5,798 bases of DNA from Methylocystis sp. GTDB taxonomy: Bacteria > Pseudomonadota > Alphaproteobacteria > Rhizobiales > Beijerinckiaceae. A program made the position numbers and the translations under genes. A model generated the notes under the pieces. The model searched no databases and was not told the origin of the DNA. It saw only the letters and a list, made by a program, of their open reading frames with translations. Below are positions 1 through 5,302 of this stretch, in pieces. Within the stretch, counting starts at the first letter, position 1. Every line of letters begins with the position of its first letter. Where the stretch lies: positions 1 to 5,798 of the forward strand of contig JALRFG010000134.1 in assembly GCA_023253795.1 (NCBI GenBank), given 5' to 3'.

Positions 1-1
1 C

Positions 2-658
2 AAAAGCGCGGCGGCAGCCCCACGCGACAAGGAGGCGGAAGATTTCATCGCCGATCAGGTCAAGGCCCAGCCGGCCGCGCCCTATCTGCTGGCGCAGACC
101 GTGATCGTGCAGGAACAGGCGCTGGAAGGCGCCAATGCGCGCATTCAGGAGCTTGAGGCGCAGGTGAAGACGCTTGAGTCGAAAGGCTCCGGCGGTTTCC
201 TTGGCGGCTTTCTGGGCGGCGCGCGACGTCCGCAACCGGCCGCTCAGCCGAACGGCCCTTGGGGCCCCCAGCCGGGCTACGCGCCACCGCCGCAATATCC
301 CGGCCATAACCCGGCTTACATGCCTGAACCGATGGGCGGCGGCTTCCTGCGCGGCGCGCTGGGCACTGCGGCCGGCGTCGCCGGCGGCGTGCTGCTGGCC
401 GATAGCATCCATGGCCTGTTCGCGCATGGCGGCATGGGCGGCATGTCCAATCTCGGCATCGCTTCCGGCTATACGCCGGCGAGCGAGACGACGATCATCA
501 ACAATTACTACGGCGACGAGCCGGGTGGCGCCGGCGGTCACGACCACGCCCGCGACGCCGGCTATGAAACCGGCGGTTATGACGACGACGGCTATAGTTC
601 CGACGCCGGCTATGACGACAGCGGCTTTGGCGGCGGCGACGGCGGCTTCGACGTTTAA
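2..658 (+). CDS. DUF2076 domain-containing protein, 5'-truncated by the window edge
   Basis: The reading frame is open from position 2 to the TAA at 656-658, giving a 218-residue C-terminal fragment; an internal GTG at 101 is not the real start because homologous-looking sequence continues upstream. The fragment begins with a helical part in which the segments APRDKEAEDFIADQ and YLLAQTVIVQEQALEGANA resemble the N-terminal part of DUF2076 proteins, followed by a short coiled-coil-like stretch (ARIQELEAQVKTLES). A Gly/Pro/Tyr/Gln-rich linker follows, then a hydrophobic glycine-zipper-like segment around fragment residues 113-133 (GALGTAAGVAGGVLLADS), then an acidic Asp/Gly/Tyr-rich tail. DUF2076 proteins are annotated as putative periplasmic ligand-binding or sensor proteins, but their function is not established and I would not assign one. 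About 20-25 N-terminal residues are probably missing. The family assignment is by recognition; the missing start cannot be placed. Confidence 0.88.
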   Translation, partial: KSAAAAPRDKEAEDFIADQVKAQPAAPYLLAQTVIVQEQALEGANARIQELEAQVKTLESKGSGGFLGGFLGGARRPQPAAQPNGPWGPQPGYAPPPQYPGHNPAYMPEPMGGGFLRGALGTAAGVAGGVLLADSIHGLFAHGGMGGMSNLGIASGYTPASETTIINNYYGDEPGGAGGHDHARDAGYETGGYDDDGYSSDAGYDDSGFGGGDGGFDV

Positions 659-676
659 GTAAGAGGCCTTTTAATC

Positions 677-708
677 AAAACGCCCGCGTGGAGACATGCG
701 GGCGTTTT
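677..708. terminator. Bidirectional rho-independent terminator between convergent genes
   Basis: A perfect 11-bp inverted repeat (arms 677-687 and 698-708, 10-nt loop) has a GC core CGCCCGC/GCGGGCG flanked by A4 on the left and T5 on the right. It therefore forms a stem followed by a U-tract in both orientations. It lies 18 bp after the DUF2076 stop and only a few bases beyond the glycosyltransferase stop at 713-715, so it most likely ends both transcripts. Confidence 0.9.
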
Positions 709-712
709 TGTT

Positions 713-2062
713 TCAGAGCCGCTTGCGCAACTGCGCCGCATCGACCTGATAGGCGGCGTTCATGATCATCTGCGCGACCGTTGTCGCGGCGGCGCGCCAG
801 CCGATGGTTTCTGGCGGGGCCGGCCGCACGGGCGCCGCCAGCGTTTCCCACACAGCGCGCGCGAGATCGTCAGAGTCGAGAAGAGAGAAGTAGCGGACAT
901 TGTCGCCGCCGATCTCACGAAACACAGGGATATCGCTGGCGATCGTCGCAACGCCATAATGCGCCGCCTCCACCAAAGGCATCCCGAATCCTTCAACGAA
1001 AGAAGGAAAAACCAGCGCCTGCGCATGACCATAGAGCAGACGTAAATCAGCGTCGCCGGCGTCGGCGAACCAGAACAGCCGACGGCCATATTCAGCATGA
1101 CGACGGATGTTTTTTTGCAAGACGCCAGTTTTCCATCCCGGTCGACCAACGATCACATAGCGCGCGTCGCATCCTTCAGCCCAGAGTTTTTCAAACGCCG
1201 CCAGCGCCACCGGATAGGCTTTGCGCGGCTCAATCGTCCCGACGCTGAGAAAGAACGGCGTTTGATCCGCGACGAGCGCTTGCGCCTGTCGCGATGGCGC
1301 GAGAGCCGTCGGCGCGCGAAAGTCGGCGCCGAGCGGAAACCAGCCCAGCCGCATCTGCGCCGGCGGCGTGCGGTCATGGGCGCGCAACCAATCGACGAAC
1401 TCATCAGCCACCGCGTGCGAGATGCAGGCGATCGCATCGCAATTCAACAACACATGTTCGAACCAGGGCGCGAAGGCTTCGCCATTGGCGCGCTCCACGG
1501 CGGCGGGATGATTGAGCGGGATCAGATCATAAAGCGCGCCAATAACTTCCGCGCCCGCCTCATGCGCTGCGGCGATCAACGGCGGATATTCGCGCCAGAA
1601 GCCCCAGCCTGAGTCGAGCAGAAAAATCCGGTCGCCAGACTCAATCTGAATGTCTTTCGGCAGATTGGCGTGACGGTAATGTCCGTAGAGACGCCCGTCT
1701 TCGATATAAAACGGCAGGCCAAGTCCCGCCTCTACGCAGTTGCGGGCGATTTCCCGCACCACGCGTTGAACGCCGGTCTGATGGGCATAACGATGCGTCG
1801 CCGTCATATCGATCAGCAATCGCCCCTGCGCCGGCGGTTTCGGGATATCTCCCGAAAGCGTCTCGCATAATTTTTCGGCATCCTCCGATGACGGCGTGCG
1901 CCATTGACCGTCGTGCAGACGCGAGAATCCCAGAAGTCGCGTCAGGGTCCAGTAAAACTCCTGCGCTCTGGTCTCCAGAAATTTCAGCCGCGGATCGATG
2001 ACGCGCTCTTCGCGCGCCGCCTCAGCGCGCAAATAGGCCTCGATCTTTTCGTTCGGCGTCAT
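713..2062 (-). CDS. Family GT4 glycosyltransferase
   Basis: This encodes a 449-residue predicted cytoplasmic GT-B fold glycosyltransferase of CAZy family GT4, which transfers a sugar from a nucleotide donor, typically during lipopolysaccharide, capsule or exopolysaccharide assembly; acceptor and sugar cannot be read from sequence. Visible motifs are TGVQRVVREI near residues 96-105 (start of the N-terminal Rossmann domain), LYDLIPL near 177-183, SVGTIEPRK near 273-281 with the donor-phosphate-binding Arg/Lys, and the EGFGMPLVE signature near 357-365, the E-x7-E motif of retaining GT4 enzymes, followed by DIPVFREIGG. About 85 residues before the first Rossmann strand form a helical N-terminal extension. 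I chose the ATG at 2060-2062 because GGAG lies 6 nt upstream of it; an in-frame ATG at 2102-2104 would give 463 residues but has no visible Shine-Dalgarno sequence. The gene stands alone, convergent with the DUF2076 gene and separated from upstream csp1 by a terminator, so it is probably transcribed from its own promoter in 2063-2274. Confidence 0.92.
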   Translation of the reverse strand: MTPNEKIEAYLRAEAAREERVIDPRLKFLETRAQEFYWTLTRLLGFSRLHDGQWRTPSSEDAEKLCETLSGDIPKPPAQGRLLIDMTATHRYAHQTGVQRVVREIARNCVEAGLGLPFYIEDGRLYGHYRHANLPKDIQIESGDRIFLLDSGWGFWREYPPLIAAAHEAGAEVIGALYDLIPLNHPAAVERANGEAFAPWFEHVLLNCDAIACISHAVADEFVDWLRAHDRTPPAQMRLGWFPLGADFRAPTALAPSRQAQALVADQTPFFLSVGTIEPRKAYPVALAAFEKLWAEGCDARYVIVGRPGWKTGVLQKNIRRHAEYGRRLFWFADAGDADLRLLYGHAQALVFPSFVEGFGMPLVEAAHYGVATIASDIPVFREIGGDNVRYFSLLDSDDLARAVWETLAAPVRPAPPETIGWRAAATTVAQMIMNAAYQVDAAQLRKRL

Positions 2063-2274
2063 GCCCTGCTCCCGCCCGGCGGTGATATCGCCCTCCGCGA
2101 CCATCGGTCGTACGGCAGCTTTTGGCGCATGACAAGCCGGCTAGAGATCAATGAAAGCCTGTATGACGCTGCGCGTTGGCGTGGGTCCGAAGAGACGGCA
2201 TGTGAGCTTTGATGGGCGCCACGCAAACTGAGGGCGCGAGAAGTCTTAAAAATATAAACATCAAATGATCACGA

Positions 2275-2308
2275 CATGGCCTGACGTCGACAGCGACGCC
2301 AGACCATG
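2275..2308 (-). terminator. Probable terminator hairpin of the csp1 transcript
   Basis: Arms 2275-2289 and 2294-2308 enclose a 4-nt loop, starting 17 bp after the csp1 stop. In the + strand reading, two of the 15 pairs are C/A mismatches; in the - strand RNA the same two become U-G and G-U wobbles, so the stem is complete only for the csp1 transcript. The downstream - strand sequence is AT-rich with a T5 run near 2250, not an immediate U-tract, so termination efficiency is uncertain. Confidence 0.7.
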
Positions 2309-2324
2309 ATGGATGAATGCGCGC

Positions 2325-2777
2325 TTAGACCTTGCGGCATTCCTCCGCGCAAGTCTTGCAGGCTTCCGCCATCGCCTTGCATTCTTCATACTGAAGAAAC
2401 TTGTCGCATTCCTTCTTGCAGGCCGAGCAAATCTGCTCAACGACCTTGGCGATAGCCGGCGTGAAGGGCGAATTGACCGCCGAGAGCGATTCCAGCGCGC
2501 GGCAGGCGGCGATGGTGTCATGCGTCAGCTTCAGACATTGCGCCATGCTTGTGTCATTCATGGCGACCATCTCAAGACAATGGCGCATGTTGTTTTCGCC
2601 ATCCAGCGCGCATTTGGCCGCGGCGTCGGTCAAGGCTTTGTATTTGGCCGGGTGATGATGCGCATGGTCAGCGCCAGCATGATGGGCATGTTCATCTTCG
2701 GCGCGCGCCGTCATGGCGCCAGCAAGCAGAGCCGCCGAAGCTGCGCCGGCGGTCGAGATAAGATCGCGTCTGTTCAT
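2325..2777 (-). CDS. csp1: Tat-exported copper storage protein, Csp1-like four-helix bundle
   Basis: The 150-residue precursor belongs to the Csp family, four-helix bundles whose inward-facing cysteines bind many Cu(I) ions. Csp1 of Methylosinus trichosporium OB3b is exported by Tat and is proposed to store copper for the particulate methane monooxygenase. Here residues 1-26 are a Tat-type signal (NRRDLI twin arginine, Ala-rich core, TARA before E27). The mature protein is about 124 residues, close to Csp1. It begins with a His-rich stretch (seven His in residues 30-42) followed by eleven Cys at 56, 67, 81, 92, 117, 120, 124, 133, 140, 143 and 147, including CxxC and CxxxC spacings on the last helices. 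Met64, 70, 73 and 78 resemble the Met cluster at the open bundle end of Csp1. M. trichosporium Csp1 has 13 Cys, so the capacity here may be lower. The ATG at 2775-2777 was chosen because the signal peptide starts there and GGAG lies 9 nt upstream; the frame stays open to 2945 but that extension would bury the signal. The start overlaps the stop of an upstream small ORF. A copper-responsive promoter is expected but no operator was identified. Confidence 0.93.
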   Translation of the reverse strand: MNRRDLISTAGAASAALLAGAMTARAEDEHAHHAGADHAHHHPAKYKALTDAAAKCALDGENNMRHCLEMVAMNDTSMAQCLKLTHDTIAACRALESLSAVNSPFTPAIAKVVEQICSACKKECDKFLQYEECKAMAEACKTCAEECRKV

Positions 2778-2914
2778 CGTCGATGTCTCCCTTTTTTTAT
2801 GATCGACATCGTAGCTTCTATACAAAAATGAAGCCGGTTTCCGGACGGCGCGTCCGTCGCCCACTGGAAGAATTCCAGCTTGCCCTGCGCCGGCCGTACG
2901 ATCTTTTGAATCAT
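2774..2914 (-). CDS. Small ORF (46 aa) overlapping the csp1 start, unknown function
   Basis: An ATG at 2912-2914 opens a 46-codon frame that ends in TGA at 2774-2776, overlapping the csp1 ATG as ATGA. It has a good ribosome-binding site, AGGGA 7 nt upstream. The product begins MIQKIVRPAQGKLEFFQWAT, continues with DAPSGNRLHFCIEATMS and ends in a basic tail (IIKKGRHRR); it has one Cys, no signal peptide and no membrane segment, and I recognise no family. The first 27 codons mostly end in G or C, like the real genes here, while the last 19 are AT-biased and contain the csp1 ribosome-binding site. Two readings are possible: a genuine small protein or translation-coupling leader for csp1, or a remnant of a decayed gene. 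The arrangement favours co-transcription with csp1, with translation of the small ORF passing over the csp1 start. Function is unassigned. Confidence 0.5.
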   Translation of the reverse strand: MIQKIVRPAQGKLEFFQWATDAPSGNRLHFCIEATMSIIKKGRHRR

Positions 2915-2977
2915 ACGATAATCCCTGTGTGACAATTCGACGCATAACCGGGAAAGCGTAATATATTCAAAACCAAG

Positions 2978-3006
2978 TTGACGTTGCGCGCATCAAAAAC
3001 GATGAT
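2978..3006 (+). promoter_or_regulatory. Candidate sigma-70-like promoter for the DUF2946 gene
   Basis: TTGACG (2978-2983) is separated by exactly 17 nt from GATGAT (3001-3006), matching the -35 and -10 consensus at 5/6 and 4/6 positions. A start near 3012-3014 would leave a short leader of about 17 nt including the GGAG before the GTG start. The adjacent AT-rich palindrome AATATATT (2960-2967) lies in the same divergent region and could serve the csp1 direction. This is a pattern match only. Confidence 0.4.
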
Positions 3007-3029
3007 GAACGGAATTCTCGGAGATGTTC

Positions 3030-3434
3030 GTGACGGGTTTCGATCGCTGGCTCAAAAAGCTTTACACGCGCGGGCTAGCCGCCAGCGTCGTGCTTGCTTT
3101 TGCGATCAGCCTGGTTCTTGCAAGCGCGCCATCGAGCGCGCTTTCTCTTACCGCCGCTGCGGATGGCCTCCAGACCGGCGCCATCTGCGCGTCAGCTTCT
3201 GCATCCGGCGACACCACACAAAACCATGCGCCGCATGGTCGTCACGCACACGGGGATTGCTGTTTTCTTCACCAGAGCGTCGTCACGCCGCTCACGGCGG
3301 TTCGCGCGGCGCTATTTGTCGAATTTCCCGCCATCCGTCTTTCCGCATTTCTTGCAAAAATAATTGAATTTTCGCCGCCTGATCCGGGGCAATCACCACA
3401 ATCGCCCCGAGCGCCGCCCGCCAGCTTCGCATAA
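3030..3434 (+). CDS. DUF2946-like membrane-anchored His/Cys protein
   Basis: The product of about 134 residues has a basic N-terminus and one hydrophobic segment (about residues 16-36, signal anchor or signal peptide). A short exported domain follows with Cys53 (AICAS), a His cluster (NHAPHGRHAHGD, residues 65-76) running into Cys77-Cys78, FLHQ, and a Pro-rich end PRAPPASFA. This order of ICxx, His-rich loop, cysteine pair near LH and terminal RAPP resembles DUF2946 proteins, which are often found near copper-uptake or copper-handling genes; their biochemical role is unknown. The His and Cys residues suggest metal binding, which is inference. I prefer the GTG at 3030 because GGAG at 3020-3023 sits 6 nt before it; the in-frame ATG at 3024 directly abuts that GGAG with no spacing and would add two residues. 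The gene is divergent from the csp1 pair, supporting a shared copper-linked role. Confidence 0.7.
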   Translation: MTGFDRWLKKLYTRGLAASVVLAFAISLVLASAPSSALSLTAAADGLQTGAICASASASGDTTQNHAPHGRHAHGDCCFLHQSVVTPLTAVRAALFVEFPAIRLSAFLAKIIEFSPPDPGQSPQSPRAPPASFA

Positions 3435-3534
3435 CGCTGCGGATCCGTTCGCGCGACTACTGCGCACATCATTCGATGAATGAATGCCGAGAGGCGTTGA
3501 ACGCGCATCACGCCCGCATAGCGGCCCAACCGAT

Positions 3535-3552
3535 CGTCTGACGCATCAGACG
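3535..3552. repeat. Perfect 7-bp inverted repeat, possible operator
   Basis: CGTCTGA and TCAGACG are separated by CGCA. The compact 18-bp dyad has the size of a repressor operator, but it could equally be the first of two small hairpins after the DUF2946 gene. No promoter hexamers flank it clearly. Confidence 0.4.
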
Positions 3553-3575
3553 CCCTAAGCCGCCAAGTCTCGGAC

Positions 3576-3596
3576 GGCCAGCGCCTGTCGCTGGCC
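3576..3596 (+). terminator. GC-rich hairpin, weak terminator candidate for the DUF2946 gene
   Basis: GGCCAGCG (3576-3583) and CGCTGGCC (3589-3596) form a perfect 8-bp stem with a 5-nt loop. It is followed by only TT and then CAAAAAA, so it lacks the U-tract of a strong intrinsic terminator. It lies about 140 bp after the DUF2946 stop, so it may instead be part of a structured RNA or assist Rho-dependent ending. Confidence 0.4.
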
Positions 3597-3627
3597 TTCA
3601 AAAAATCACCTGCGTGACAGGGATAGC

Positions 3628-3831
3628 ATGCGACCGGCAAGAACCCCGCCATCGCATGCTGCGCCCACATTGGCTCATGTGTCCGAAGCCAATGTGGGCG
3701 CGCATCACCTGATCAACGACGAAACGGCGCGACAAAGCGCAGCGACGCGGGCGGCGAACGCAGCCCCGTCGCAGCCTAAAAGCGTCAGCTGCGGAATTTG
3801 CGCTCAAGCGCATGGAACAAGTGAAACATGA
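3628..3831 (+). CDS. Marginal hypothetical ORF (67 aa) overlapping the IHF-like start
   Basis: The frame from the ATG at 3628 to TGA at 3829-3831 overlaps the IHF-like ATG at 3828 as ATGA, an arrangement usual for coupled genes. The product is Ala/Thr/Ser-rich with a CGICAQAHG segment near its end (CxxC plus His) and no signal peptide or membrane helix. The evidence against a real gene is the weak ribosome-binding site (AGGGA only about 5 nt upstream), only moderate third-position GC compared with neighbours, and the 15-bp hairpin embedded in the frame at 3661-3701. I recognise no family; it is kept because of the overlap and because the IHF-like gene has a poor ribosome-binding site of its own. 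Confidence 0.22.
   Translation: MRPARTPPSHAAPTLAHVSEANVGAHHLINDETARQSAATRAANAAPSQPKSVSCGICAQAHGTSET
3661..3701. repeat. Perfect 15-bp inverted repeat (long hairpin)
   Basis: GCGCCCACATTGGCT (3661-3675) is perfectly reverse-complemented at 3687-3701, with an 11-nt loop CATGTGTCCGA. No U-tract follows on either strand, so it is not a standard intrinsic terminator. It could be an RNA structure in the leader of the IHF-like gene, a protein-binding dyad, or a small dispersed palindromic element; only one copy is in this window. Confidence 0.75.
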
Positions 3832-4166
3832 AAGCACCCGGGCCTTACCAGATTCATACAAAATCCGGCCTCACCCGCGAGGAGTTGCGAGAGGCGATTT
3901 ACAAAACGGTGCCCGAACTTTCACGGGAAAGCGCCAAGCGTATTCTCGATGAGGTGTTTGAAGAAATTATTTCGAGTTTTACGCGAAACGAGGATGTCCG
4001 ACTGAGAGGTTTTGGCAAATTCAAGGTTCAGCACAAACGGCAGCGGCCGGGGCGCAATCCCAGAACATTGGCCGATGCGATTATCGCGCCGCGACGATCG
4101 ATCAAATTCACGCCGAGCCGGACACTGATCGCCAGGGTCAACGCCGGCGAAACGGAGCCCTCGTAA
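3828..4166 (+). CDS. HU/IHF family DNA-binding protein, IHF-alpha-like
   Basis: The 112-residue protein has the full HU/IHF fold: an N-terminal helical dimerisation part (LTREELREAIYK... to EEIISSF, about residues 15-51), then VRLRGFGKFKV (57-67), the DNA-embracing arm with RPGRNPRT (73-80), and the C-terminal APRRSIKFTPSRTLIARVN. The arm sequence RPGRNP matches IHF-alpha, where the Pro corresponding to Pro74 intercalates into and sharply bends DNA. Such proteins compact the nucleoid and assist recombination or regulation. It is slightly long, with about 14 extra residues before the fold and a short acidic tail, and several codons are more AT-rich than those of its neighbours. It is unlikely to be the main ihfA: that gene usually lies near pheT or a MerR-family gene and in Rhizobiales often has I or V in place of the arm Pro. 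A divergent paralog is the better reading, hence no symbol. The Shine-Dalgarno sequence is poor, so coupling to the ORF ending at 3831 or a leaderless start is possible. Confidence 0.88.
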   Translation: MKAPGPYQIHTKSGLTREELREAIYKTVPELSRESAKRILDEVFEEIISSFTRNEDVRLRGFGKFKVQHKRQRPGRNPRTLADAIIAPRRSIKFTPSRTLIARVNAGETEPS

Positions 4167-4248
4167 CGCCGGTCTCGCCGCATCTCCGCCTGCTGCGCCC
4201 GAATACTCGATAAGTCATGCGAAGTGTCGTATCGAAGCGGGGTTCACC

Positions 4249-4296
4249 ATGCGCATGACGCGACGCCGACGACCGACGCCAAATGAAAGCCCTTGA
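4249..4296 (+). CDS. Possible 15-codon Arg-rich upstream ORF overlapping the dusA start
   Basis: ATG at 4249 opens MRMTRRRRPTPNESP and stops at 4294-4296, in a different frame from dusA and spanning its ATG at 4283. A weak GGGG lies 6-9 nt upstream. dusA itself has no visible Shine-Dalgarno sequence, so translation of this mini-ORF could in principle influence dusA initiation. Such short frames are common by chance and nothing else supports it. Confidence 0.15.
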   Translation: MRMTRRRRPTPNESP

Positions 4297-5302
4297 TAAA
4301 CAGGATATTAGATTCTCTGTCGCGCCCATGATGGATTGGACGGACCGGCATTGCCGTTACTTCCACCGTCTCCTGTCCCGCCATGCGCGGCTATATACCG
4401 AGATGCTGACGACCGGCGCCGTGATTTTCGGCGACCGCGACCGCCTCATGGGCTTCGATGCTTTTGAACAGCCCGTCGCCTTCCAGCTTGGCGGCTCCGA
4501 TCCTGCGCAACTCGCCCAGGCGGCGCGCATCGTCGCGGAATTTGGCTATTGCGAAGTTAATCTCAATGTCGGCTGCCCTTCTGATCGCGTGCAGAACGGC
4601 GCCTTTGGCGCCTGCCTGATGCTGCGGCCGACACTGGTCGCCGATTGCGTCAAGGCGATGAAGGACGCCGTCGCTTTGCCGGTGACAGTCAAATGTCGGA
4701 TCGGCGTCGATGATCAGGAGCCGGAAGCGGCGCTCTTCACCCTCGCGCGCCAATGCGTCGACGCGGGCGCCGACACATTGATCGTTCATGCGCGCAAAGC
4801 GTGGCTGCAGGGCCTGTCGCCGAAAGAAAATCGCGATGTGCCGCCGCTTGATTATGCGCTGGTGCATCGCCTGAAGAGCGCTTTTCCGGAAACGCCGATC
4901 GCCATCAATGGCGGACTGACGACGCTGACGCAGATGCAGGAACAGCTCACGCATGTCGATGGCGTGATGATCGGTCGCGCCGCTTATCACGATCCGGAAT
5001 TGCTGCTGCGCGTCGATCCGGAACTCTTCAACGCGCCGCCAACTTTTGATAACGCTTTTGACGCCGTCGACGCCTTTATTCCCTATATTGAACGAGAATT
5101 AAGCAAGGGCGAAAAACTCTCATCCATCACGAGACATATGCTGGGATTATTCGCCGGCCGCCCGGGCGCGCGGCTGTTTCGCCGCCATCTGGCGCTCGAA
5201 GCGGTGAAGCCCGGCGCCAACGCCATGACATTACGCGCCGCCATCGATGAGATTCACCGCGCTACGGCGCGATTATCCGAAAGCGTCGCCATCGCCGGCT
5301 GA
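4283..5302 (+). CDS. dusA: tRNA-dihydrouridine(20/20a) synthase DusA
   Basis: The 339-residue FMN- and NADPH-dependent enzyme reduces uridine to dihydrouridine at positions 20 and 20a in the tRNA D-loop. The TIM-barrel motifs are in order: FSVAPMMDWTDRHCR (11-25), LYTEMLTTGA (37-46), FQLGGSDP (67-74), NLNVGCPSDRVQNGAFGACL (93-112) with catalytic Cys98, VKCRIGVDD (136-144), IVHARKAWLQGLSPKENR (167-184), AINGGL (207-212) for FMN phosphate binding, and GRAAY (231-235). The ARKAWLQGLSPKENR loop is characteristic of DusA and separates it from DusB and DusC. Length and motifs look intact. The ATG at 4283 is the only start in the open frame upstream of the conserved barrel; no Shine-Dalgarno sequence is visible. 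It follows the IHF-like gene by 116 bp and is probably transcribed separately. Its 3' end overlaps convergent cobS by 30 bp. Confidence 0.97.
   Translation: MKALDKQDIRFSVAPMMDWTDRHCRYFHRLLSRHARLYTEMLTTGAVIFGDRDRLMGFDAFEQPVAFQLGGSDPAQLAQAARIVAEFGYCEVNLNVGCPSDRVQNGAFGACLMLRPTLVADCVKAMKDAVALPVTVKCRIGVDDQEPEAALFTLARQCVDAGADTLIVHARKAWLQGLSPKENRDVPPLDYALVHRLKSAFPETPIAINGGLTTLTQMQEQLTHVDGVMIGRAAYHDPELLLRVDPELFNAPPTFDNAFDAVDAFIPYIERELSKGEKLSSITRHMLGLFAGRPGARLFRRHLALEAVKPGANAMTLRAAIDEIHRATARLSESVAIAG

Larger units (their letters stand above)
3435..3827. other. 393-bp gap without a convincing gene, rich in inverted repeats
   Basis: Between the DUF2946 stop and the IHF-like start there is no recognisable protein in either direction. 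Frames exist on both strands but their products are Ala/Arg-rich and low complexity, typical of shadow ORFs in GC-rich DNA. The region holds three perfect inverted repeats (3535-3552, 3576-3596 and 3661-3701), listed separately, and one marginal ORF (3628-3831). No tRNA-like fold or clear sigma-70 promoter was seen. Confidence 0.6.

Noticed and set aside
2325..2945. A 206-residue version of the csp1 product starting at 2945
   Set aside because: It would place 56 unrelated residues before the Tat twin-arginine signal and run over the small ORF. The ATG at 2777 has a ribosome-binding site and starts a proper signal peptide.
2978..3367. 129-residue + strand frame from a TTG at 2978
   Set aside because: Overlaps the DUF2946 gene out of frame and its start coincides with the candidate -35 hexamer; Arg/Ser-rich with no domain.
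3269..3670. 133-residue - strand frame antisense to the DUF2946 gene
   Set aside because: No recognisable domain and Arg/Ala-rich composition; it lies opposite a better-supported gene with a signal anchor.
3435..3827. CRISPR array, tRNA or insertion-sequence ends
   Set aside because: The inverted repeats are all different from each other and not regularly spaced, no cloverleaf could be drawn, and there is no transposase or target duplication.
4207..4235. TCGATA...TATCGA dyad upstream of dusA
   Set aside because: Only 6-bp arms with a 17-nt gap, which is expected by chance at this length.
4391..4990. 199-residue - strand frame antisense to dusA
   Set aside because: Mirror-frame artefact of the GC-rich dusA sequence; dusA motifs are unambiguous.
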